Source: Bacillota bacterium
GTDB taxonomy: Bacteria; Bacillota; UBA4882; UBA8346
NCBI GenBank assembly: GCA_023401925.1
Contig: JAEXDA010000049.1
Location: 62,001 to 126,000, forward strand
Direction: 5' to 3'
Length of the DNA: 64,000 nt
Below are positions 17,546-25,271 of the stretch, in pieces (position 1 is the first letter of the stretch; each line of letters opens with the position of its first letter). Under the pieces are notes generated by a model. The model was not told the DNA's origin, ran no database searches, and saw nothing but the letters and a program-made list of their open reading frames with translations. A program made the translations under genes and the position numbers.

Positions 17546-18160
17546 TTATTCAATAAACTGTTTAAACTTCTTAACCGCTTCCTGGCAGGAATGCACGTTC
17601 AATTTTTTCAACAGGCTGCTAACTTGATGTCTAAGCCTACTTCGGGCTTTATAGGACATTTTTTCAATCTCGGTATGGGTAAAACCCTGTTTCTTAAATT
17701 GCAGGACTTCCCGCTCCGCTTTACTCAAAGTATTAAACCGGTTCTCTTTACGGTTATGCGAATATGCATTGGCCAACACTGCATGCGGGCTGGCATTTTC
17801 GTATGTCTCTTTCACAAGTTCGGGTAAACGTTCCAGATGATGTTTCAGGAGATAATCCACTGCTCCGGCATTGAAAGCTTCCTCTATCAGTGTTTTATCA
17901 AAATGGGAGGTTACTACGATAATGTTGGTATCGATATCCTGCAAGATATCTCCGATGGCGGTTAACCCATCAAATTGATTTTTCGACAAATTCAAATCCA
18001 TCAAAATAATATCCGGCCGGGTAATTTGAGAACGTTCAACCGCCTCTTCCGCAGTTCTAACCGTATCGACAATTTCGATATCTTCAAAACGGCGTAGCTC
18101 TTGAAAATAGAGCTCCAGCCATTCCAACTCGTCTTCCACGATCAACGTCTTTATCCTCAT
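17546..18160 (-). CDS. Response regulator, receiver plus NarL/LuxR-type DNA-binding domain
   Basis: The receiver domain (about 1-120) has the acidic pocket VEDELEW, the phospho-acceptor in IILMDLNLS (D55), VVTSHF and the conserved lysine in YLLKHH. The C-terminal domain, NTLSKAEREVLQFKKQGFTH and onward, follows the LuxR/NarL helix-turn-helix pattern, although the recognition helix (KARSRLRHQVSSLLKKL) is atypical. I prefer the second ATG (18160), because AGGGA lies too close to the first (18166). It heads the run of response regulator, adenine deaminase and histidine kinase. It is probably activated by that kinase. Confidence 0.85.
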   Translation of the reverse strand: MRIKTLIVEDELEWLELYFQELRRFEDIEIVDTVRTAEEAVERSQITRPDIILMDLNLSKNQFDGLTAIGDILQDIDTNIIVVTSHFDKTLIEEAFNAGAVDYLLKHHLERLPELVKETYENASPHAVLANAYSHNRKENRFNTLSKAEREVLQFKKQGFTHTEIEKMSYKARSRLRHQVSSLLKKLNVHSCQEAVKKFKQFIE

Positions 18161-18462
18161 CCGCATGTCCCTGCCGTTCGGCGAGGAGTCATCCTCAGCT
18201 TTAACTTTTAAAACACCAAACTTGATAACATTTTTGACATTCCATATTATTTATAAAATTCCTCTAATTTTGAGTATGATATTTTTCGTCTTTTCTCTGC
18301 GCCTCCGCGCCTTGGCGGGAGAATCGTTCTTTTAGGCTTCGAAGTATTTTCTAAATAGAGGTGCCATAAAATAATCGGACTTACTAAATTGTCATAAAAA
18401 TTCATATAATTACATGAATAAACAAATCGTCCGAAAACGATTTAAAATATTGAGGTAACAAA
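18161..18462. other. Intergenic region with one short GC-rich motif
   Basis: About 300 bases separate the divergent response regulator and Spo0E-like genes. The only notable element is the GC-rich run at 18291-18321 (TTTTCTCTGCGCCTCCGCGC and on), which resembles the TTTTCTCTGTGCCCTCTGTG run near 58973. I see no open frame and no strong promoter. Confidence 0.4.
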
Positions 18463-18663
18463 ATGCACAAGAAAAAAACCATCCCTTTGGTTGAAACCAA
18501 AGACTCTCTGGAAACAAAAATCGAATTTTCCCGGGCCAAAATGCAGACCCTTTGGAACCAACGGCAGTGTACCGACGATGTTGTCTTGGAGGCCAGCATC
18601 GAACTTGACGTTTTATTGAATCAATATCAACAGTTTATGCCGTTTTATCGGGAAACATTTTAA
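18463..18663 (+). CDS. Spo0E-like aspartyl-phosphate phosphatase (first copy)
   Basis: The 66-residue protein carries the Spo0E signature: a helical hairpin with SIELDVLLNQYQQ (SxxxD motif) near residue 50 and a first helix around TKIEFSRAKMQTLWNQRQ. Spo0E proteins dephosphorylate Spo0A-P or related response regulators and so hold back sporulation. GAGGTAAC precedes the ATG. It converges on a second Spo0E-like gene with no bases between the two stop codons. It also sits next to a response regulator gene, so that protein is an alternative target. Confidence 0.75.
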   Translation: MHKKKTIPLVETKDSLETKIEFSRAKMQTLWNQRQCTDDVVLEASIELDVLLNQYQQFMPFYRETF

Positions 18664-18879
18664 TTACAAAAGCGGTCTACTTTTTTCATCTTCCGCCGCT
18701 TCCGGCGTTAAAACCCCCAGCGCCCGGTCATACTCATTCAATAAATGATCAACCTCAACGCTGGCCGCCAAAAACTCATCATCGGTATAACCTTTTTCCG
18801 CCCATAACCGCTGCATCCGGTTACGGGCCTTATGGATCTCCTCTAAGAGTTTCTCCAAATCAGCAGCGTTTGTATCCAT
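18664..18879 (-). CDS. Spo0E-like aspartyl-phosphate phosphatase (second copy)
   Basis: I take ATG 18879 as start (71 residues), with GAAGGAA six bases before it. A longer reading from TTG 18945 has no ribosome site. The sequence LEEIHKARNRMQRLWAEKGY followed by SVEVDHLLNEYDRAL matches Spo0E, including the SxxxD active motif, and parallels the convergent copy. The C-terminus is acidic (EAAEDEKSRPLL). The two copies probably arose by inverted duplication or independent recruitment. Their overlapping 3' ends allow antisense interference. Confidence 0.7.
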   Translation of the reverse strand: MDTNAADLEKLLEEIHKARNRMQRLWAEKGYTDDEFLAASVEVDHLLNEYDRALGVLTPEAAEDEKSRPLL

Positions 18880-18978
18880 TAACATTTCCTTCAATACCTC
18901 GAACATCTCAATGTAACTCGTCACTATTACAATCGTTTTTCCCAATTTTTCCGCATTTAATAAGGGTATAAAACACTT

Positions 18979-19093
18979 ATAAATTTACCTCTGTAAAGCA
19001 AGGTAAATTTATTTATATTGCATTTTAAAACGCTTGGTATTAATCCATATTATACCATATATATCTTTAAATTAGAATATATTATTCTAATTT
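18979..19093. repeat. Perfect palindromes upstream of the XRE regulator gene
   Basis: ATAAATTTACC (18979-18989) pairs exactly with GGTAAATTTAT (19002-19012). AAATTAGAATA pairs exactly with TATTCTAATTT around TAT, giving a 25-base palindrome at 19069-19093. A smaller GGTAT/ATACC pair lies at 19036-19056. They lie between the divergent Spo0E-like and XRE genes. I infer operators for the XRE protein. The AT content lowers confidence. Confidence 0.5.
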
Positions 19094-19177
19094 ATGCAAG
19101 TGCATTGGTTTAATTGCATACGTATAATGGACATAATAAATATTGTAGTGTAACAAAAACAGGAGTGCGGCAAATCC

Positions 19178-19486
19178 ATGCGAAAAAAGGATAAAGATAA
19201 ATTTTTTTCAATATACAAGGAAGTCGGGAGAAGAATTGCATTTTTCCGGAATTTGCGCGGATTAAGTCAGGAAGAACTGGCAGCCAAAGTGGATATCAGC
19301 GCCAGTCATTTAAGTAAAATTGAAGCGCCCAATATCCAAATAAGTTTTTCCTTTGACATGTTGTTGTTAATCGCGGAGGGATTGGAAATCGATGTGGCGG
19401 CGCTTTTTGCCCCGGTGGAAACCATTAGTGTTCACTTTGGCAATCAATTCAATGAAAACTTAATTCATGTCCCTGACTCCAAATAG
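19178..19486 (+). CDS. XRE-family helix-turn-helix regulator, possibly truncated
   Basis: This 102-residue protein has a Cro/CI-type DNA-binding domain: IAFFRNLRGLSQEELAAKVD, then ISASHLSKIEAPNIQ, then MLLLIAEGLEIDVAALFAP (about 17-75). The TAG at 19484 may be premature, because the same frame continues without a stop to TAA 19673 with protein-like residues (YEWNLWREENQDLRGWIF). AGGAGTG lies 11 bases before ATG 19178. Upstream palindromes suggest autoregulation. A degraded copy of its 3' half recurs at 19956-20058. Its targets are unknown, but the Spo0E neighbours make a developmental role plausible. Confidence 0.8.
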   Translation: MRKKDKDKFFSIYKEVGRRIAFFRNLRGLSQEELAAKVDISASHLSKIEAPNIQISFSFDMLLLIAEGLEIDVAALFAPVETISVHFGNQFNENLIHVPDSK

Positions 19487-19653
19487 CAGGAGCTTTTTTC
19501 TTATGAATGGAACTTATGGCGGGAAGAAAACCAGGATTTACGTGGCTGGATATTTATTCTCCAGAAAGATCTTTCCGGAGAGCGCATTGAAGATGAAGAA
19601 GTAATAACATCCCGGAAAATTTTAATGCTCAGATCACAACCCGAGGTGTCTGG

Positions 19654-19963
19654 ATGGAATTTGCAAATCAATTAAAAAATTTGAGAGATGAGGCCAATAT
19701 AAGCAGAGAGAACTTGGCTACCCAAAACAGGTATTACCTATGCCGCTTTATCAAAATATGAAACCGGAGAACGGGAACCCGATTTTAATACTCTCTGTAA
19801 AATCGCCCGGCATTTGGATGTAAGCACGGACTATTTGCTTGGTAATTCGAAGGTAAAGACACCGGAAGATATTCTGAAGGGTCTCCCGCCGGAAGCCAGA
19901 CAAGCGGCGGAACTATTCATTGAATTCCTACACGATAAATTCAAAGGGCAGAAGTCAAAATAA
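19654..19963 (+). pseudogene. Frameshifted XRE-family regulator
   Basis: The frame from ATG 19654 reads EFANQLKNLRDEANISRENL, then ATQ. One extra A in the run at 19724-19727 breaks it. From 19727 the frame resumes as TGITYAALSKYETGEREPDF, then HLDVSTDYLLGN, and ends KFKGQKSK at TAA 19961-19963. Removing the A gives a normal Cro/CI-type regulator of about 102 residues. It differs from the XRE gene at 19178, so the two are separate family members. The stop codon coincides with the start of the duplicated fragment that follows. Confidence 0.8.
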
Positions 19964-20058
19964 GTTTCCTTTGACATGTTGTTGTTAATCGCGGAGGGAT
20001 GAGAAATCGATGGGGCGGCGCTTTTTGCCCCGGTGAAAACCATTAACGTCCACTTTAA
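19956..20058 (+). repeat. Degenerate direct repeat of the XRE gene 3' half
   Basis: These bases repeat 19336-19438 with roughly nine identities in ten: both contain CCTTTGACATGTTGTTGTTA followed by ATCGCGGAGGGAT. The copy has lost two T of the T5 run. A TGA (GGATGAGAA for GGATTGGAA) interrupts the frame SFDMLLLIAEG, after which EIDGAALFAPVKTINVHF continues. It is a non-functional fragment. Confidence 0.8.
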
Positions 20059-20125
20059 AACTTATTCCCTATAGCAATCCATTCAATGTGCTGTCACTTT
20101 ATGATCCAATACTATCAAAACATTT

Positions 20126-20155
20126 AACCCGCTACCATATATGGAGCGGGTTTTT
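20126..20155 (+). terminator. Hairpin terminator after the XRE area
   Basis: AACCCGC-T-ACCAT pairs with ATGG-A-GCGGGTT with one bulge, followed directly by TTTTT. It could also serve the minus-strand gene ending at 20238 only weakly, since the opposite arm lacks a U run. Confidence 0.7.
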
Positions 20156-20237
20156 AACGGCATAACCGAAAAGCCGGGATACCTCAACGTCTCTGTTACG
20201 ATCCATCCGTTTCAAAGACACTTCATGAGACTGGCCA

Positions 20238-20858
20238 TTAAAACTGGAAAAACATTCCCAAATTCAGTCCGTTATCGCTCTCTTTCATCTTGAGATCATT
20301 GTCTCTCACAACCATCCTGGTCCAGTTCAATCCCAATGAGAATCCCATATTATCCGTAATCAGAGTATTCAATCTTAGGTTGGCCACCCCATAACCTGAG
20401 GCAAATGCATTTCCCCCAAGGCCGGAGACAGTAAAATCAATACCGCAGTCGATGTATGACCGTTGATCCACCAAATACCGGCTTTCAATTCCCAGCATTA
20501 TTCCGCCAAAGTCATTCTTTATTCCCCCCGCATCGACGTGCAGGCCCAACACGGAAAAATTGCCGTACAGCACGGACTCATTGTCTGATATTAATAATAT
20601 TCCATTTCTCACCATTATACCTTTGGCTGTGATATCGTGAAGGGGATTGAAACATTCAACATTTAACTTGTTTTGAGTCGCTTCGCTCGAATATTCGATT
20701 CCCAAAGAATACCAATCAAGGTCATCCCTGGTAAGGTCTGATAAAAATAAAAAATGATGAACATTGCCGTTTACGTAAAAAGAAGCTGCAAAAACGCTCG
20801 TACTGGTCAGAAAGATGAATAGCCCAGTTAAAAATACCCGGATAATAGTTTTTTTCAT
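20238..20858 (-). CDS. Small outer-membrane beta-barrel-like protein
   Basis: I start at ATG 20858 behind GGGAGTG, which gives 206 residues headed by a signal peptide (MKKTIIRVFLTGLFIFLTST, cleaved after SVFA). The mature part alternates hydrophobic and polar residues, as in IDCGIDFTVSGLGGNAFASG and MGFSLGLNWTRMVV. It ends LNLGMFFQF with a terminal phenylalanine, the signature of BamA-inserted barrels. Length suits an eight-stranded barrel. I do not recognise a named family. It stands alone, divergent from glpX, with 28-base direct repeats upstream. It supports a two-membrane envelope. Confidence 0.6.
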   Translation of the reverse strand: MKKTIIRVFLTGLFIFLTSTSVFAASFYVNGNVHHFLFLSDLTRDDLDWYSLGIEYSSEATQNKLNVECFNPLHDITAKGIMVRNGILLISDNESVLYGNFSVLGLHVDAGGIKNDFGGIMLGIESRYLVDQRSYIDCGIDFTVSGLGGNAFASGYGVANLRLNTLITDNMGFSLGLNWTRMVVRDNDLKMKESDNGLNLGMFFQF

Positions 20859-21049
20859 TAATATCACTCCCAAAACGAATAGAAACCCTATTTTACTTTT
20901 TATTATATACAATTTCAGAAAATTAAACAATTTCAGCAAAGATAACGAATGATTAAATTTATTATTCGAAATTCTTCTTATGAATCTAAAAGCTCCATTC
21001 CATTCCTTTCATAAAATTCCTGAAATGATCACCTTCATAGGGGTAACCC

Positions 21050-21119
21050 TTTTTCCATTTCTCCCTTGGGTGATTTCATTTCTCCAAACATTTTTTCCGT
21101 TTCTCTCTTGGATGATTTC
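21050..21119. repeat. Pair of 28-bp direct repeats, 42 bp apart
   Basis: The unit TTTTTCCATTTCTCCCTTGG followed by GTGATTTC (21050-21077) recurs at 21092-21119 with three differences in 28. Start-to-start spacing is 42 bases, four helical turns. They lie in the 420-base gap between the divergent outer-membrane-protein gene and glpX, where no coding frame is visible. Candidate activator or repressor sites. Confidence 0.6.
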
Positions 21120-21278
21120 TGGGTGTTAATCACTGTTTTCCCATTGTATCACAAAGGAATTTCCCTGAGCGATAACGAAGATTCTTTAAGATGACATTGT
21201 TTTGGCTTTCAAAAAACAGGTGGCAAGCATCCGGAAACATTTGAAAACCGATGAAAAAAGGAAGCGAGGCGTATTTTT

Positions 21279-22271
21279 TTGGCTGATTTACAGCGAGGAA
21301 TTTCTCTTGAATTGGTTCGAGTCACCGAGGCGGCGGCTTTACGGGCTAGCCGCTGGTTGGGAAACGGCGATAAAGATCGTGTCGACAAGGCTGCATCCGA
21401 TGCCATGCGGGGTATGCTTGATTTGATCCCTATCAAAGGAACGGTGATTATTGGCGAAGGGGAAAAAGATAAGGCTCCCATGTTACATATCGGAGAAAAA
21501 GTAGGTAGTTGGGTGGATGATGCGCTGGAGACCGATATCGCCGTTGATCCGGTTGACGGGACCCGGCTGGTGGCTTGCGGGCTGCCCAACGCTTTATCGG
21601 TGGTGGCTGCCGGGAAAAGCGGATCGTTGCTTCCTTTCCCAAGCTTTTATATGCAAAAACTTGCTTGTGGACCTGCTTTAAAAGGAAAACTCGATATTAA
21701 TGTGACTGTTCGTGAAAATCTGAAGGTAGCGGCGGCTGTTTTAAATAAAGACATCCAGGATCTAACCATCATGATTCTGGAACGGGAAAGGCACCGCCAG
21801 CTCATTGAAGAAGTCCGCGAGACCGGAGCGAGGATTAAACTGATTACCGACGGGGATGTAGCCGGGGCAATCGCGACAGCCTTAAATAACGTGGACATTT
21901 ATATGGGGATCGGTGGCGCACCCGAAGGCGTGCTTGCTGCTGCCGCCCTCAGCTGTTTGGAGGGCGACATCCAAACCAAATTTTATTTTCATAATGACGC
22001 GGAACGGGAACGAATTAGCGCTGAAGGATTCGATTGCGACCGGGTCTACCGTATCGAGGACCTGGCCAAGGGAGATGAGATTATTTTTGCCGCTACCGGA
22101 ATTACCACCGGAGAGTTTCTGGAAGGGGTAAGCTTCGGCAGTGGCCGCGCAATAACACATTCCGTGGTGATGCGGTCCAAATATAAAACGATACGTTACA
22201 TTAAATCCATCCATAATCTGAACTACAAAACAATCCCCTCCCGCCAGCGGAATCAAGAAGAGAAGGTATGA
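21279..22271 (+). CDS. glpX: Fructose-1,6-bisphosphatase, class II
   Basis: The enzyme hydrolyses fructose-1,6-bisphosphate in gluconeogenesis. The 330 residues match GlpX: GNGDKDRVDKAASDAMR near 28, the metal-site motifs GEGEKD (59-64) and DPVDGT (90-95), GARIKLITDGDVAGAI, and MGIGGAPEGVLAAAAL. The start is TTG 21279, with GGAAGCGAGG upstream at a slightly long distance. The ATG at 21202 is in frame 1 and belongs to no real gene. It stands alone, and a hairpin terminator follows at 22317. Confidence 0.93.
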   Translation: MADLQRGISLELVRVTEAAALRASRWLGNGDKDRVDKAASDAMRGMLDLIPIKGTVIIGEGEKDKAPMLHIGEKVGSWVDDALETDIAVDPVDGTRLVACGLPNALSVVAAGKSGSLLPFPSFYMQKLACGPALKGKLDINVTVRENLKVAAAVLNKDIQDLTIMILERERHRQLIEEVRETGARIKLITDGDVAGAIATALNNVDIYMGIGGAPEGVLAAAALSCLEGDIQTKFYFHNDAERERISAEGFDCDRVYRIEDLAKGDEIIFAATGITTGEFLEGVSFGSGRAITHSVVMRSKYKTIRYIKSIHNLNYKTIPSRQRNQEEKV

Positions 22272-22316
22272 CTATTTTGCTGCTCCGGAAACAAAAATGA
22301 AGGCAATGAGTGTTAA

Positions 22317-22355
22317 GAAGTCCCAGCCTGCTTCACAGTAAGCTGGGACTTTCTT
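22317..22355 (+). terminator. Hairpin terminator after glpX
   Basis: AAGTCCCAGC (22318-22327) pairs perfectly with GCTGGGACTT (22342-22351) around a 14-base loop, ending in TTTCTT. It lies about 45 bases after the glpX stop. Confidence 0.8.
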
Positions 22356-22634
22356 GTAGATTATTCCGATATAGCTTAAACTCAGAAACAACCTTTTAAA
22401 GAGGGCGACGTATTTAAATACTTGTACGTCTTTTTCTACCAAAGCGGGTTCATGTATTTCTCTCACCCTAAAACTTGACTTAAATTCTATCGAAAACCGT
22501 CCTTTACAATAAAAAAACTGGAGAGAATCGTCCCCCCAGCTACTCCCTAATCCTCCCCGGCAGCATAACCGTTAACACCGGCTCCCATTAATCTCCCGGA
22601 CCGCATTCGATTTTAAAAGCGAATATCCCCTGGG

Positions 22635-22749
22635 GGCTGTCCCAAAAGTAAATTTTAACGATAAAGAAATACAATATATTGAAGTAAAACCATTCGATGA
22701 AGCTATATATTGTATTTCTTATTGATTTTGAATTGCTTTTTAGACAGCC
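22635..22749. mobile_element. MITE-like palindromic element, copy 1 (115 bp)
   Basis: Terminal inverted repeats GGCTGTCCCAAAAG (22635-22648) and CTTTTTAGACAGCC (22736-22749) match at 12 of 14 positions. Inside, AAGAAATACAATATAT and ATATATTGTATTTCTT (22664-22679, 22705-22720) pair perfectly. A second element of 114 bases with the same ends and layout lies at 30298-30411. The ends resemble insertion-sequence termini. No transposase is encoded, so it would be a non-autonomous element. The surrounding 22356-22634 gap holds nothing else I recognise. Confidence 0.65.
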
Positions 22750-22841
22750 TCAATTGGAAACCTCTAAAATCAGATACTCAAAAAATCAGCTAAATTATTT
22801 TTGGGCCTTATAAATATCTTTCATAAGAAAGAAGCATCGCT

Positions 22842-22873
22842 AACTACTTAAAAAGTAGTTTTGCGACACCCCC
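22842..22873. repeat. Hairpin followed by an IS-like end
   Basis: AACTACTT and AAGTAGTT form an eight-base stem with an AAA loop, followed by TTGCGACACCCCC. The reverse of that tail, GGGGGTGTCGCAAAA, resembles the MITE-like ends at 22632 and 30298. It may be a solo end of the same family, or a terminator for the lyase gene ending at 22896. Confidence 0.4.
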
Positions 22874-22895
22874 GCAAATAAATAGATTTTAATCT

Positions 22896-23897
22896 TCAAT
22901 CCAACAAAGCAACCGGATCGACAAACAATGTTGGAGACCCGCCCGTGTGTATAAAAAGAATTTTTTGCTCTTTTCTAAAGTATCCTTTGCTTATTAAATC
23001 AATTAGTCCGGCCATAGCTTTTCCTGTATAAACGGGATCTAATAAAATGCCTTCCGTACGCGCCATTAATGTAACCGCTTTCACCATTTCCGGTGAAGAT
23101 ATGGAATACCCGGGGCCTACATAGTCAGCAAAACAGATAGCTTTTTCACCAGGAGTTTTATTTTCGATGCCCATGTAGTCAGTAGTTTCCGCAACTAGCT
23201 GAAGCACATGTTCTTCCGGATTAGGCCGTGGCGTCACCAGGATTCCGATCACAGGTATTTCACTGTTGTAACCCGAAAATCCCGTCAAAAGTCCAGCGTG
23301 TGTCCCACCGCTACCATTGGCAACAATTACAGCATCTATTGCAAGTCCCGTGTCAAAAGTCTGTTCCATAATTTCCTGGGCGCAAGCAACATAGCCTAAC
23401 ATTCCAAGCTGAGTCGATCCTCCTCCGGGAATAATATAGGCTCTCCGTCCCATGGAAGCCAACTCATCCGCAATTTTTTGCATCTCTGACAATTTATCCG
23501 CGCCTTGGGGTACAACCGTAACTTGCTCAACTCCTAAAAGTTTATCTAAAAAATAGTTACCGTTCAAAGAGTTCTGACTGCCCAAAATCCGTTCTTCCAA
23601 AACTAACCGGCACTTGAGGCCTTCCCGGACCGCCGCAGACAGTGTAAGACGACAATGGTTTGACTGAATCGCCCCACAAGTAATGATAGTATCCGCTCCC
23701 TTTACTAAAGCATCGGCCATTAAAAACTCAAGTTTTCGTGTCTTATTTCCCCCGGCGGTCAATCCGAGCAGATCATCCCGTTTAATATAAACCTCTGGAC
23801 CGCCAAGAATTTTAGAAAAATGAGAAAGGTATTCAATCGGTGTTTTATAGGTAGTATACCTTCTTCGGGGAAATCGTGCCAGATTCATAATCTTCAC
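22896..23897 (-). CDS. D-cysteine desulfhydrase family PLP enzyme
   Basis: The 333-residue protein belongs to the tryptophan-synthase-beta fold PLP group that includes D-cysteine desulfhydrase and ACC deaminase. The PLP lysine is in GGNKTRKLEFL (K52), with TCGAIQSNHCR, the phosphate loop NGSGGTHAG, and IHTGGSPTLF near the C-terminus. Members split D-cysteine to pyruvate, H2S and ammonia. ACC deaminase activity cannot be excluded. It is the last gene of a run with a MalY/PatB-type lyase and RidA, which fits chemistry that releases 2-aminoacrylate. Confidence 0.85.
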   Translation of the reverse strand: MKIMNLARFPRRRYTTYKTPIEYLSHFSKILGGPEVYIKRDDLLGLTAGGNKTRKLEFLMADALVKGADTIITCGAIQSNHCRLTLSAAVREGLKCRLVLEERILGSQNSLNGNYFLDKLLGVEQVTVVPQGADKLSEMQKIADELASMGRRAYIIPGGGSTQLGMLGYVACAQEIMEQTFDTGLAIDAVIVANGSGGTHAGLLTGFSGYNSEIPVIGILVTPRPNPEEHVLQLVAETTDYMGIENKTPGEKAICFADYVGPGYSISSPEMVKAVTLMARTEGILLDPVYTGKAMAGLIDLISKGYFRKEQKILFIHTGGSPTLFVDPVALLD

Positions 23898-23979
23898 TCC
23901 CTAAATATTTTTAGCGGCCAATTTTGTCTTCAATCCCAAATACAAGACAAAAAATTGCCGATTAAGCGACTTGTGGGTA

Positions 23980-25167
23980 TTATATGGCCGAACGAATATA
24001 AATCGCTTTTTGAATTCGATCCAGTCCTTCCTGTAAAATAGCTCTCGGACAAGCGATATTGATTCTCTCAAAACCTTTGCCTTCAGGCCCAAATTGTGGT
24101 CCTTCATCAAACGCAACTTTGGCCTCTTTCAACAAAAATTCTCTTTCTTCTTGTGGTTCCATACCCAAATCACTAAAATCCATCCATACCAGGTAGGTTC
24201 CCTCCGGCTTAATCACCTTTATTTGAGGTATCTTTGCCTGGATATACGTTATCAGAAAGCGATAATTATCTTCAATATATTCCATCACCGCATCCAACCA
24301 CTGTTCACCATCCCGATAAGCGGCTTTTAAAGCTGGTATTGCAAAACAATTAGGCGATTTAATCGCTTGATTGGCAAGGGTATTCCGGAATGAATTCCGC
24401 AAAAATTGGTTTGGAATGATAATGTTTGATACTTGCAGACCAGCCAAGTTAAAAGTCTTTGAAGGTGCATTACAAACAATACAATTTTGTGCGAATTCTT
24501 CAGATATAGCGGCAAATGGAATGTGCTGATAGCCCTTAAAAATCAAATCGGAATGGATTTCATCAGAAATCACAACTATATGCCTTTTAAAACAAATCTC
24601 CCCTAACCGTATTAACTCTTCCTTGTTCCATACCCTGCCGACCGGGTTATGGGGGCTGCATAAAATCAATATTTTAACTCTAGGGTCGTCAACTTTCTTT
24701 TCTAAATCCTCGTAATCCATAAAATACTTCCCGTTTTTTAATACCAGGGGATTGTCTATTATTTGCCGCCCATTGTTGCGTATCGCGCGTCCAAACGGAT
24801 AATAGACTGGTTGTTGAATGATAACTTTATCTCCTGGCTTTGAATAACTTTGAATCATCCAGTTGAGCGCCGGAACGATCCCTGGTGCATAAGTAATCCA
24901 TTCCTTTTCGCTTTCCCAGCCATGCCTTTTTTTCATCCACTTAACAACCAAATCATAATACTCTTCATCAGTCCTCGAATATCCATATATCGGATGTTTA
25001 GCCCGTTCAATCAAGGCCTCGGTGACAGCGGGAGGCGCCGGAAAATCCATATCCGCGACCCACATTGGTAACACATCTTGGGTCCCAAAATTCTCTAGAT
25101 TAAAATCCCATTTAGAACAATTGGTATGGTTTCTGTCAATAACCTTGTTTAAATCAAGCTCACCCAT
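23980..25167 (-). CDS. MalY/PatB-type cystathionine beta-lyase (C-S lyase)
   Basis: This 395-residue fold-type-I PLP enzyme has the Schiff-base lysine in SKTFNLAGLQ (K237). DVLPMWVADMDFPAPPAV near the N-terminus is the MalY/PatB hallmark, and SPHNPVGRVW and ISDEIHSDLI are also present. These enzymes cleave C-S bonds of cystathionine or cysteine conjugates to pyruvate, ammonia and a thiol. I choose ATG 25167, since AAAGGTG lies six bases before it. A GTG three codons upstream falls in the ribosome site. It lies downstream of ridA. Confidence 0.9.
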   Translation of the reverse strand: MGELDLNKVIDRNHTNCSKWDFNLENFGTQDVLPMWVADMDFPAPPAVTEALIERAKHPIYGYSRTDEEYYDLVVKWMKKRHGWESEKEWITYAPGIVPALNWMIQSYSKPGDKVIIQQPVYYPFGRAIRNNGRQIIDNPLVLKNGKYFMDYEDLEKKVDDPRVKILILCSPHNPVGRVWNKEELIRLGEICFKRHIVVISDEIHSDLIFKGYQHIPFAAISEEFAQNCIVCNAPSKTFNLAGLQVSNIIIPNQFLRNSFRNTLANQAIKSPNCFAIPALKAAYRDGEQWLDAVMEYIEDNYRFLITYIQAKIPQIKVIKPEGTYLVWMDFSDLGMEPQEEREFLLKEAKVAFDEGPQFGPEGKGFERINIACPRAILQEGLDRIQKAIYIRSAI

Positions 25168-25271
25168 GCTAATCACCTTTCTTCATTGCAATTCAATTCT
25201 TAATGCCGTTGAAAAGGCGGATATTTTGCATATTGGTACATTTTTCGAATAAGACCTGACAATCATTAGGC

